Below the pieces are notes generated by a model that saw nothing but the letters and a program-made list of their open reading frames with translations, made no database searches and was not told the origin of the DNA. DNA of 64,000 nt from Streptomyces malaysiense (GTDB lineage: Bacteria; Actinomycetota; Actinomycetes; Streptomycetales; Streptomycetaceae): NCBI RefSeq assembly GCF_000980885.2, contig NZ_LBDA02000038.1, positions 1 to 64,000 of the forward strand, written 5' to 3'. How positions within the stretch are numbered: position 1 is the first letter of the stretch; every line of letters starts with the position of its first letter. Below are positions 11,602-19,775 of the stretch, piece by piece. A program made the translations under genes and the position numbers.

Positions 11602-11967
11602 CGGGCAGACCTCCGGCCCCGCTCCTGGTGGCTGTTCACCCGGGAACGCGGCATGGGCGCGAGCCTGCCCGAGGCACGCGCCGCAGCGGTGAACCTGTTC
11701 GTCACCGTCGAAGCGTTCTACCTCTTCAGCTGCCGCTCCCTGACCCACTCGGCATGGCACCTCGGCCCGTTCAGCAACCGGTGGGTCACCAGCGGCATCC
11801 TCACCCAGGCGGCCGGACAACTCGCCCTCACCTACCTCCCGGCCATGAACCACCTCTTCCACACCACCGCGATCACCGGCCCGGCATGGCTGCGCGTCCT
11901 CGGCATCGCCGCCCTCACCGCACTCGTCGTCGCCGCGGACAAACGCCTGCGCCGTCCACCGATGTGA
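11602..11967 (+). pseudogene. Cation-transporting P-type ATPase, C-terminal remnant
   Basis: The frame reads LFTRERGM, then EARAAAVNLFVTVEAFYLFSCRSLT, SNRWVTSGI and three hydrophobic helices. It matches the C-terminal transmembrane domain of PMA/Ca-type P-type ATPases. None of the phosphorylation (DKTGT) or ATP-binding parts is present. The remnant begins 16 bp after the Usp remnant, which suggests several deletions have joined unrelated gene ends here. Confidence 0.75.
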
Positions 11968-12076
11968 CCAGCCGACCTGGCCCTCGCGCGTTCTGGTCGC
12001 AGCGTACGGGGCGCTCGCCCGGAAGGGCCGCTCCCACTGGTGTGCGGCTTCACCGGCCGGCCAGCATCCTGTGGTC

Positions 12077-12925
12077 ATGGCCCTCGCCGTTGCCGTACCG
12101 GCCGCGCTCCTGGCCGCCTGCTGTTTCGCCGTGGCGGCCGTGCTGCAGCAGGAGGCCGCAGCGACCATGCCCGAGAGAGAGTCCCTCCGGCCCCAGCTGA
12201 TCTGGGCTCTGGCCCACCGGCCGCTGTGGCTGGCCGGCATCGCCCTGTCGGCCCTCTCCTTCGTCATCCAGGGCGCGGCCCTCGCTTTCGGCCCCCTCGT
12301 GCTCGTGCTGCCGTTGGCCTCGACAGACCTTCTCTTCGCCCTGCCGCTCATCGCCCGGCGGCGCCGCAGGCGCCTCACCCGGTGGGACGTGACGGGAGCG
12401 GTGTGCACCGCCGGCGGCGTGGCCGCCTTCCTGGCCGTGCTGCCCTACTCCGCGAGTGAGACCCGGCCCGGCATAGGAAACTGGCTGCCGCTCCTGGCGG
12501 TCATCGCGGCCTGCGTCACTGTGCTGGTACCCGCCGGGCTCCGGACCTCCGGCCGGGTGCGCGCGGCCGTGTACGCGGCGGCTGCCGGGCTCCTCTTCGC
12601 CCTCCTGGACGCGCTGACGAAGAGCACGGCAGGTCTGTTCCGCGACCGGGGCCTGGCCGCTCTGGTGCACTGGGAGCCGTACGCGCTGATGGTCGTCGGC
12701 GGAGCGGGGCTGCTGCTGGCGCAAAGCTCGTTCCAAGCGGGATCACTGGCGGTCAGTCTTCCCCTCATCGACACCATCGAGCCGATCGGCGCCGTGCTGA
12801 TCGGTGCCGCCGTCCTCCACGAACGCCTGGCCACGTCCGGCTACCTCGCCATCCAGATCCTCGGCGCGGCTCTGGCCGTCACCGGCATCGTCATCCTGGA
12901 CCGGTCGCCGCTGGTGCGCACATGA
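12077..12925 (+). CDS. DMT-superfamily (EamA-like) membrane transporter
   Basis: Protein of 282 residues with about nine to ten hydrophobic segments and the internal two-fold layout of DMT permeases. The C-terminal TIEPIGAVLIGAAVLHERL motif is typical of the EamA half. A basic loop RRRRRRLTRWD separates helices 3 and 4. The substrate is unknown. ATG 12077 is preferred over GTG 12071. The gene is intact between decayed neighbours. The 317 bp to the next gene hold only a 21-bp palindrome (13066-13086). Confidence 0.85.
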   Translation: MALAVAVPAALLAACCFAVAAVLQQEAAATMPERESLRPQLIWALAHRPLWLAGIALSALSFVIQGAALAFGPLVLVLPLASTDLLFALPLIARRRRRRLTRWDVTGAVCTAGGVAAFLAVLPYSASETRPGIGNWLPLLAVIAACVTVLVPAGLRTSGRVRAAVYAAAAGLLFALLDALTKSTAGLFRDRGLAALVHWEPYALMVVGGAGLLLAQSSFQAGSLAVSLPLIDTIEPIGAVLIGAAVLHERLATSGYLAIQILGAALAVTGIVILDRSPLVRT

Positions 12926-13065
12926 ACCTGGCCGCACCAGCAGGCGACGCACCGCGCCGACGCACGCTCCGGTCATCCGGCCCGTCCCGGACGCATGTCC
13001 GCGAAACCCGAAGCAGCTGACCGCCCCACCACGACCGCCTGCGAAGCCCCGGTGCCCCATCTGGT

Positions 13066-13086
13066 CCCTTCGACGCCGTCGAAGGG
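13066..13086. promoter_or_regulatory. 21-bp perfect palindrome upstream of the tandem Usp gene
   Basis: CCCTTCGACG-C-CGTCGAAGGG has perfect 10-bp arms with one central base. It lies 141 bp after the transporter stop and 157 bp before the Usp start. It could be an operator or part of a terminator. Confidence 0.4.
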
Positions 13087-13242
13087 CGCCAGCGACAAGA
13101 CCGGCCTCGCGCAGACGTGCGAAGCGACGACCGCTCTGTCGACGAGCCCTACTGCCCGATGCGCCGCGTGGCATGTTGGCAGAGGCTGGGAGGGAGGCCC
13201 GACAGGGCGGCGGCAACGGCCGTTCGACAAGGAGGCGCTGCA

Positions 13243-14121
13243 ATGGCTGAACCGGTCGTAGTGGGAGTCGACGGCTCGCCGTCCAGTCTCGAAGCGGTCG
13301 GGGCGGCGGCACGCGAGGCCGCACTGCGCGGGACCGGGCTGCGGCTGGTGCACGCCTTCGGGTGGCCCTCGATCCGCCCACCGCCCGGTGTGCCGCCCTG
13401 GACCCCTGCCGCGGCGGGGGTGCGCGAGTTGGTGGACGGCACGCTAGTCAAGGCCGAACAGCGGGCCCGTGAGGTTACGCCGCACCTGGAGATCACCCGC
13501 GAGGTCACCGTCGGCGAGCCGCTGATGGTTCTGGAGATAGAGTCGCGCACCGCCTGTCTCGTCGTGGTGGGCAGCCGCGGCCTGGGCGCGTTCGGCAGCC
13601 TGCTGCTCGGCTCCACCGCCGTGCATCTGGCCGCCCATGGCCGCTGTCCGGTCCTCGTGGTACGGGGCGGGCCGAACCCGACCGGTCCCGTGCTGCTGGC
13701 CGTGGACGGCTCACCGGCAGGCGAGAAGGCCGTCGAGTTCGCCTTCGCCGAGGCAGCCATGCGCAATGCGGGCCTGCTCGCCCTGCACGTGTGGAACACC
13801 TGGAGCGAACGGGCCTACGAAGGGCCCGGCGACCCGTTGAACGTGGTGGTCGACATCGAGCGGCTGCGTGCGGCGGAGCAGCAACTGCTGGACGAGACCC
13901 TGTCCCCGTGGCAGACCCGCTATCCCCAGGTCGCTGTGGAGCGGCGCCTGGTGCGCTCACGGATCCGCACGGCCCTGATCGACGCGAGCCACGACGCGCA
14001 GCTGGTCGTGGCCGGCGCTCGCGGACGCGGTGGCTTCACCGGCCTGCTGCTCGGCTCGGTCAGCCAGGCCCTGCTGCATCACGCACACTGCCCCGTCGCC
14101 GTGGTCCGGGGCGAGGAGTGA
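13243..14121 (+). CDS. Tandem universal stress protein (two UspA domains)
   Basis: Cytoplasmic protein of 292 residues with two UspA domains (1-145 and 146-292). Each has the N-terminal VDGSP strand-loop and the ATP-binding motif G-x2-G-x9-GS: GSRGLGAFGSLLLGS in the first domain and GARGRGGFTGLLLGS in the second. AAGGAGG at 13229-13235 lies 7 nt before the ATG. Tandem Usp proteins of this type are common in actinobacterial hypoxia/redox stress regulons. The neighbours (Hsp20, b-cytochrome, antiporter remnant) fit that setting, but I saw no convincing DevR/OsdR box. Confidence 0.92.
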   Translation: MAEPVVVGVDGSPSSLEAVGAAAREAALRGTGLRLVHAFGWPSIRPPPGVPPWTPAAAGVRELVDGTLVKAEQRAREVTPHLEITREVTVGEPLMVLEIESRTACLVVVGSRGLGAFGSLLLGSTAVHLAAHGRCPVLVVRGGPNPTGPVLLAVDGSPAGEKAVEFAFAEAAMRNAGLLALHVWNTWSERAYEGPGDPLNVVVDIERLRAAEQQLLDETLSPWQTRYPQVAVERRLVRSRIRTALIDASHDAQLVVAGARGRGGFTGLLLGSVSQALLHHAHCPVAVVRGEE

Positions 14122-14445
14122 CAAGGATTCCCGCGCCGGGACACGGTGACACAGCCGACCTGAGGAGCCGCCACGGTGATGGCCAGCGCGTGGCAGGCGT
14201 GGTCGCGGTTGTCATGCAGTCCTCGACCGCGCACTCGTTCACGACAGGCGTTTCCATGGGAAAGACCGCTGATCTGTTCCTACAGTTCCTGTTGGTGTTT
14301 CTTGGCGACCTCGTCCGGGTCGGGGTCGATCGGCACGGGCGGCTGGGCGGGTACGGCATGCTCCAGGCATTTCTTCGTTCGCTGCCACGGAGACCCGCAG
14401 CATGGAAGGAGCCCGAACGCCGTCGTTTCGCGGCGGTGAACCGCG
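14122..14445. other. Gap between Usp and Hsp20 genes
   Basis: No supportable gene or clear regulatory element was found in these 324 bp. A short minus-strand frame ending PDPDEVAKKHQQEL may be the tail of a lost protein, but it has no start. Confidence 0.4.
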
Positions 14446-14856
14446 ATGACCCTGCCCGTGCACCACCGGCCTGGTCGGCTCCTGGAACGGCCGTTCCCTG
14501 CCCTGAGCTGGGGTGAGCCGCTCACCGCCGAGTTCGACGACCTCTTCGAACGGATGAACCGGTTCCTGCAGGCCACCGGTACCGCACCCGCCGTCGGGGC
14601 CTGGTCGCCCCTGGCTGACCTGCACGAGACGGATGACGCCTACGCGGTCGAGGCGGAGTTGCCCGGAATCAAGCGCGAGGACATCGACGTCGAGGTCAGC
14701 GAGCGGGAACTGTTCATCACCGGGGACTACAAGGAATGCGGGCATGAAGGCGTCCTGCGCCACAGCACAGCGACGCTGGCCGACGGGGTGCTGACCGTCA
14801 CCGTCCCCAAGGCCCAGGCGGCCAAGCCGCACCACATCGAAATCACCCAAGCCTGA
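14446..14856 (+). CDS. Hsp20/alpha-crystallin small heat-shock protein, shortened
   Basis: Small heat-shock chaperone of 136 residues. The N-terminal arm and the first half of the crystallin domain (WSPLADLHETDDAYAVEAELPG, then KREDIDVEVSERELFITGDYK) are normal, as is the ATLADGVLTVTVPKA end. The segment between LRHST and ATLADG is missing. About 20-22 residues that hold the middle strands and the GxFxRxxxLP motif are absent, with the reading frame kept. The domain may not dimerise normally. ATG 14446 starts the frame. Confidence 0.8.
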   Translation: MTLPVHHRPGRLLERPFPALSWGEPLTAEFDDLFERMNRFLQATGTAPAVGAWSPLADLHETDDAYAVEAELPGIKREDIDVEVSERELFITGDYKECGHEGVLRHSTATLADGVLTVTVPKAQAAKPHHIEITQA

Positions 14857-15775
14857 GGCAGCAGTAGCAGTGGCGTCGAGGCGCCCGGCCCCACCGCCTG
14901 AAAACAGGACTACCCGCTTTCAGGGAATCCCGGCGGCACCGGGCTGCGACGGGGCCGACGGGACCCCATCCATACGGTCCGCACCTCACGCACCGCGGAT
15001 GCCCGGCCCGGCGGGAGGCCCGCTGCCGACGCAGACACCCGGCATTCCATGACTGGTATCTACGCACTGGTCCGTCCCGACGGCCATCTGGAGTTCCGCG
15101 ATGGTGTCCCGTGGCAGATGCTGAGGGATTCAGACCCACAGCACGGGGCCCCGGCCGCCTTCACCATCCAGCGTGCCGCATGGGGCGGAAACGGCCTGCA
15201 GGCTACAAGAAAGCCGCCAACAGTCCGTAGCCATGCGGGAGCACGTCGGTACAGGGTGCGGAAAGGCCGAACGGCAGGGCTGGCCACCGTCCTCGTCGGC
15301 GCCCTGCTGTTACGGCAGCTTGGAGGGGGTCGAACGCGCCGGGCGCCGGGCGGGGAGCGTGACGGCCCCCACCCGACGCCCGGTCTGTTGTTTGTCACCG
15401 GTCAACGGCAGGCGTCGAGCCCGAGTCCTGGGCACGCCTCGGCTCGACGTTCAGCCTCGGCACGGCACGCTGCATGCGGCGTTGGACCGGGGCTGGGCAG
15501 AGCCAGCAACGTGTCCGCCGGGGGTTTCGCAACGTCGCGACATCCTTGCGACCGTGCCCCGCCGGCAGCCGCACGAAAGCCATCCCGCCCGGCCCCGACG
15601 GCCCTCCCGGCTCGAAGAACAAGCACGGGACCAGCACCACGGCGTCGGCAAGCGGGTGCGGGCCGCGCCATCGAACTGGTCACCTGCTGCTTGTTCTGCT
15701 GGTGGTTTGTTGCGAGGGCGGATCGTGATCAAGTGTGTTCCTGGCCCATGGTTGTGGGGTTGCGCGCTCGTATCG
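14857..15775. other. Long stretch with no supportable gene
   Basis: About 920 bp lie between the Hsp20 and cytochrome genes. A frame starting at 15049 begins MTGIYALVRPDGHLEFRDG, which looks like the start of a small hypothetical protein. It drifts into low-complexity Arg/Pro sequence after about 45 codons, so it may be a truncated gene. Nothing else is convincing. Confidence 0.4.
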
Positions 15776-16738
15776 TCAATGACGCCGTGCCGTGCGGTGC
15801 GAGCGGTAGTAGTCGCGCCAGACGAGGCGGTAGACGCCGCTCCACCGTGGGATCGATCTGACGCCTGGGATGAACGGCACCAGGACGAACGCGAGAGTGA
15901 ACAGCGCCATAAGGCCCCAGACCAGGGCGTCGGCATTGCCCGAGCTGCTGAATGGTTCGATCTGGTACCACAGCGTGTACAGCCAGAGCCAGGGCTGGCC
16001 TGGGTAGTTGCCGGTCTCGTTCATCATTCCCCACTGGTCACCGGCCAGGTGCCGGGCCCGGGCCTGGTCTTCGAGGTACGAGCCGTCCCCCAGGAACAAC
16101 AGCGGTTTGGTGTAGTCCGTCTGGTAGAAATGTCCGGCAGCTACCAGTTCGCCGTCGAGTGCCCCCGCCCTCGCGAGTTCCAGCAGGCGTGAGATCAACA
16201 CTGGGACGGGTCCGTAGTCACCGGGCGGTAACCGGGCTGCATCCCCTCCGGGGGCCTTGCCGAGCGCGTCAGCGTAGGCGGTAGCCCATTGCTGTTGGCG
16301 TCGGGCGGGCGCAGTACGCCATGCGGCCAGGGCGCCGGAGACAGAAGCAGCCTTCGGCGCGGCGGTGAGCGGGCGGAGCACGAAGTCGCGTGCCGTGTTG
16401 ATCGGGATGGTCACCCCGGCCGCGCGTTGGAGGCTCATCGGCCCGATCTTCTGTCCGGCACCGGGAGTGTTGTTATACGGGGGCCCGTACTGCGCGGTGC
16501 CACTGGTACCGGCCAGTTCAGCGGCGGCGGTGGCGGTGAAGTCGCTGGGCGCGATCCTCGCCCAGCGAGCCAGGGTGACAGGGGTCTCGTCGGGTGAGGA
16601 GAAGACCGCCGCGAGCCCGACCGTCAACACAACGGTCGCCAGCAGCGCGATGGTGAACTCCTTGACCAGGTCGTACGGCCGCTTGGGGAAGGCGCCGGAG
16701 TCGGGCACCGGATCACGCCGGGGCTTTCGTCCTCTCAC
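15776..16738 (-). CDS. Membrane-anchored partner of cytochrome b
   Basis: Protein of 320 residues with a transmembrane helix near the N-terminus (about 17-40) and another near the C-terminus (about 275-297). A large extracytoplasmic domain between them includes YGPPYNNTPGAG and a QTDYTKPLLFLGDGSYLEDQA segment. It is the third gene of a coupled operon: its GTG start overlaps the cytochrome b stop as GTGA. It seems to replace the C-terminal half of a classical cytochrome bc b-subunit or to carry the substrate-facing domain. No haem c (CxxCH) motif is visible. I do not know a named family for it. Confidence 0.8.
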   Translation of the reverse strand: MRGRKPRRDPVPDSGAFPKRPYDLVKEFTIALLATVVLTVGLAAVFSSPDETPVTLARWARIAPSDFTATAAAELAGTSGTAQYGPPYNNTPGAGQKIGPMSLQRAAGVTIPINTARDFVLRPLTAAPKAASVSGALAAWRTAPARRQQQWATAYADALGKAPGGDAARLPPGDYGPVPVLISRLLELARAGALDGELVAAGHFYQTDYTKPLLFLGDGSYLEDQARARHLAGDQWGMMNETGNYPGQPWLWLYTLWYQIEPFSSSGNADALVWGLMALFTLAFVLVPFIPGVRSIPRWSGVYRLVWRDYYRSHRTARRH

Positions 16739-17421
16739 GCGGGCTCCTGCGATCCGCCGGCGCCGGGCACGGCTTCGGCCGTGGCAGCTCCGATGGGCGG
16801 CACCACGCCGCGCAGCCGCACCAGCAGCATGTGCCACACCGCGAGGACAACCACGGCCAAGGGCAGCAACACGATGTGCCACATGAACATCTGGCCGAAG
16901 TCCAGCACGTTGAACCAGGCACCGACGCCCACCGAGTTCAGGCCGTCCTTCGCCTGGTCCGCGATCCACTGCGAGTCGAAGTTCTGCTGCACCAGGTATC
17001 CGGTGAAGGCGGCGCCGATCGAGGCGAGGAAGACAACGGCCCCGGTGATCCAGGTCAGTGCCCGCCGACCGCGCCAGGCGGCCATGAAGAACTTGCCCCA
17101 CAGGTGGACGACCATGGCGAACATGAACAGTTCGACACTCCACAAGTGAAGGCTGTTGATGTACCTGCCGACGTCGGAGACGTGCCACCACGTAGGGCCG
17201 AAGAGCGCCAGAACACATCCGGTGGAGACGACGACCACCAGGCTGGACAGGGTGAGGACCCCGAACACGTAGATCCAGGAGGCCACGTACTCCGGCTGGG
17301 TGGTGGGCAACAGCTTGTCCGGGGGCAAGGCACGCAAGGCGCGCCGCTGCACGGCGCCGGTCCACCCTCCCCCAAAGACGCTGTCCGAGCCGCTGGGCCG
17401 GCCTTCCGGCGCGCCGCTCAT
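16735..17421 (-). CDS. Cytochrome b N-terminal-domain protein
   Basis: Integral membrane b-type cytochrome of 228 residues with four helices. Two His pairs, H92/H106 and H182/H197, sit at the spacing of the bis-haem ligands of cytochrome b in bc1/b6f complexes. The cytoplasmic start PPDKLLPT-QPEYVASWIYVFG and the SLHLWSVELF helix are typical. No Rieske or cytochrome c gene accompanies it. ATG 17421 overlaps the stop of the upstream 62-residue gene (ATGA), and its own stop overlaps the next gene (GTGA). An electron-transfer role in quinol oxidation is inferred. Confidence 0.88.
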   Translation of the reverse strand: MSGAPEGRPSGSDSVFGGGWTGAVQRRALRALPPDKLLPTTQPEYVASWIYVFGVLTLSSLVVVVSTGCVLALFGPTWWHVSDVGRYINSLHLWSVELFMFAMVVHLWGKFFMAAWRGRRALTWITGAVVFLASIGAAFTGYLVQQNFDSQWIADQAKDGLNSVGVGAWFNVLDFGQMFMWHIVLLPLAVVVLAVWHMLLVRLRGVVPPIGAATAEAVPGAGGSQEPA

Positions 17422-17606
17422 CGGCGCTGCCGACCGCGGGGGAAGGGCAGGAGCAGCGCCAACATGAAAACAATCAGCATCAGGACGATGAACACGGCAT
17501 TCGCCGCCGAAATCTGCAGCACACCCCAGTGGATGTAGTACCCGGTGCCGCCCAGATCCACGGGCGCCGCCAGCACGCGTCCCGGATGCATCGGTCCGTC
17601 TGTCAT
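17418..17606 (-). CDS. Small single-helix membrane protein of the cytochrome operon
   Basis: Protein of 62 residues. After PVDLGGTGYYIHWGVLQIS comes one transmembrane helix (NAVFIVLMLIVFMLALLLPF) and a basic tail. ATG 17606 is preferred because GGAAGGAG lies 11 nt before it; a GTG at 17618 is too close to that site. The stop overlaps the cytochrome b start by 4 bp. It is probably a structural subunit of the b-cytochrome complex. Confidence 0.8.
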   Translation of the reverse strand: MTDGPMHPGRVLAAPVDLGGTGYYIHWGVLQISAANAVFIVLMLIVFMLALLLPFPRGRQRR

Positions 17607-17720
17607 CGCAGCCACCACTCCTTCCCGGTGCCATCGCCCTACCGAGTACTACCAGTGGAGTCGGGTCCACGCCCGCTGCGGCTCCGCCATCTGACACAGA
17701 CTGCACCTCTTTCACAGGGA

Positions 17721-17732
17721 ATATCGCGATAT
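17721..17732. promoter_or_regulatory. 12-bp AT-rich palindrome upstream of the cytochrome operon
   Basis: ATATCGCGATAT is a perfect palindrome 115 bp before the first start codon, unusual in this GC-rich background. It may be an operator; the regulator is unknown. Confidence 0.35.
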
Positions 17733-17929
17733 CCAGCGGTGAGGCCGTGTTCTCGCCGGCCCGAGGCTGGGACAGCGCCACCGGTACTCACGCGTGAGGT
17801 GGAAACGCCAGTGGGACCGACGTCGGTCACGTCCGCTGAAGTGGTGTATCGACGGCCACTCGGTGATCTCGTCTTCGAGGCAATGCGGTGAGTTCGGTGG
17901 GCAGGGCGGTCGGTTTCTGACTCGATCGG

Positions 17930-18325
17930 GTGGAGTCGGGCCTTGGCGAGGAGTTCGCGGCCCATGTAGCGGCGGGCTCCGGTACGCCGGACAGGCCGCG
18001 GGCGATCAGGGAGCGCAGGAAGGCGAGCCAGCCGGCGCCGTCCTCGGCGGTGGCGACGTCCAGGCCGAGGATCTCGCGGTGGCCGTCGGCGTTGACGCCG
18101 ACCGCGATCAGAGCGTGGACGTTGATGATGCGGCCGCCCTCGCGGATCTTCTGGGTGAGCGCGTCGACCCGGACGAACGAGTACGGGCCGGCGTCCAGGG
18201 CCGGTTGCGGAAGGCTGCGACCTGCTCGTCCAGGTGCTTGGCCATCGCGCTGACCTGGGACTTCGACAACTGCGTCACCCCGAGGGACTCGGCGAGCTTT
18301 TCGACTTGGTCTCGGGTGCCGTCCC
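17930..18325 (-). pseudogene. IS256-family (mutator-type) transposase remnant
   Basis: Minus-strand frames read SKSQVSAMAKHLDEQVAAFRNRPLD and then VRVDALTQKIREGGRIINVHALIAVGVNADGHREILGLDVA. The sequence ends with FLRSLIARGLSGVPE. This is the central part of an IS256-type DDE transposase, about a third of the usual 400 residues. Both ends are missing and no flanking inverted repeats were found. It is a dead insertion sequence fragment that marks past mobility in this island. Confidence 0.85.
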
Positions 18326-18607
18326 TACGTGAACGTGCGCAGCCGCAGGCTGTTCGTCACCACGAACACGTGATGGCCTCGTGGCCCCACCGACATCATC
18401 GCGTCATGCCGGCCCGAAGCCGGCATACCGGAGGGTGCCAGGGCATGCATCTCCAGCACTCCCGCCACCAGGGCCAGGAGCAGTCACGTCCAGCGCACAG
18501 AGCTCGCCCCGGAGCCGGGGCGAGCTCCGGACGTCATGAAGTCATCGTGTGAGGGTCGATCGACCTGAAGCTGACGAACCCTCCGCCGGGTGGCTCATCC
18601 CCCATCG
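18326..18607. other. Gap with a possible P-type ATPase tail
   Basis: A minus-strand frame ends VFVVTNSLRLRTFT at about 18328. This resembles the last residues of heavy-metal P-type ATPases, but too little remains to be sure. Nothing else was found. Confidence 0.3.
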
Positions 18608-19018
18608 TCAGGGTCGCCCTTCCGCAACGGTCCCCGTGAGGGAGGCGAGTGCGGCGTCGAGGCGGCGGGTGGCCTCATCGGCGACCGGCCGGAGCGCGTC
18701 GAGTCCGCTCAGGGCCACCATCGTCTGCGGGTCGAGGGCCTGTACGACGGTGTGGTCGCCGTCGGCGCGGACGACCACGTTGCACGGCAACAGCAGGCCG
18801 ATGGTGCGGTCTGCCTCCAGAGCCTGATGGGCGAGTGGCGGGTTGCAGGCGCCGAGAATGACGTAGTCCTCCATGTCCTGGTCGAGTTTCGCCTTGAGGG
18901 TGGCGGTGACGTCGATCTCGGTGAGGATGCCGAAACCCTGCTCACCGAGGGCCTCGCGAACCCGCGTGAGGGCCGTGGCGAAGTCGGTGTCGAGGTACAC
19001 CGTGCGGTCGTAGCTCAT
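18608..19018 (-). CDS. DUF302 domain protein
   Basis: Protein of 136 residues. It starts with the family pattern TDFATALTRVREALGEQGFGILTEIDV and continues with LKAKLDQDMEDYVILGACNPPLAHQAL, then the LLLPCNVVVR strand. DUF302 proteins are small cytoplasmic alpha/beta proteins of unknown chemistry, often found next to redox and metal-stress genes. GGAAAGG precedes the ATG. Confidence 0.9.
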   Translation of the reverse strand: MSYDRTVYLDTDFATALTRVREALGEQGFGILTEIDVTATLKAKLDQDMEDYVILGACNPPLAHQALEADRTIGLLLPCNVVVRADGDHTVVQALDPQTMVALSGLDALRPVADEATRRLDAALASLTGTVAEGRP

Positions 19019-19485
19019 GGATCGGCCTTTCCTGTCGGCTCGCCTGGCGCTGACGGGTGTCCATCCGCAGGCCAGGCATGCGTCAGCTGTTCGTCAGGGG
19101 CCTCCCACACGGGCTTCCGGCCTACCCGGGACCTCTTGAGAGCATCACCCGGAAGGCGGACCACGGACCACGCATCCCTCTGCCTGCGAAGGCGCAGGCC
19201 TGCCCGGCGGGCTGGGAAAACAGCTTGATCCGGGCCATGGCCGACCGGTTTCCAGCGTCGGGACAGGAGCGGTTCGCATTGCGACGCACGTCGGCACGGC
19301 GCTTTCATCGCCCCGAGCCGGATCCCCCTCACGCGGTCATGACGCCGTCTGCCACGCCGACGATGCCGGTCCCGCCCACAACGCCCCACGGAAGTGTCAA
19401 AGCCGGTGCGGGTGGCGGCATCACGAGCCCGGCAACCGTGCCAGTCCGGCGGCTGGGCGGGAAGGTCTCCCCGACCCTGCCCGCC
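19019..19485. other. Gap upstream of the Tn3-type remnant
   Basis: No supportable gene was found here; frames are short and lack family features. Confidence 0.4.
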
Positions 19486-19747
19486 TTCGTCCAGGCCCTG
19501 GTCCTGCAGGCCGGTACCTGGAGCCGCTGCTGTACGGGCGGATCGGCCGGGACCGGGCGCCGGACGATCGAGCCGGAGGACCTGGCCCACATCTCGCCGT
19601 ACCCGACCGAGCACATCAACCGGTTCGGCGAATTCCACGCACGAACCCGGCATCCAGCCCGGACCGTACGACCCGAAGCTGGACGTCGACTTCACCCCGC
19701 TGCGCGAGCAGGACCTGGCCGCGACGGGTTTCGGCACGGCCGCCTGA
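19486..19747 (+). pseudogene. Tn3-family transposase C-terminal remnant
   Basis: Pieces in different plus-strand frames read IEPEDLAHISPYPTEHINRFGEF and then PYDPKLDVDFTPLREQDLA. Both match the C-terminus of actinobacterial Tn3-type transposases, and they are separated by a frame change. Only about 85 of some 1000 codons remain, and no terminal inverted repeat was recognised. Confidence 0.6.
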
Positions 19748-19775
19748 ACCAGGCCCCGCCCGACCGCCCGACCGC

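Noticed and set aside
12995..13261. Possible 88-codon gene before the tandem Usp gene
   Set aside because: It has no ribosome site, its composition becomes unnatural in the second half, and it would overlap the Usp start and its ribosome site.
17639..17965. Minus-strand frame upstream of the cytochrome operon
   Set aside because: It has no family features, covers the likely promoter region and continues into the IS256 remnant.
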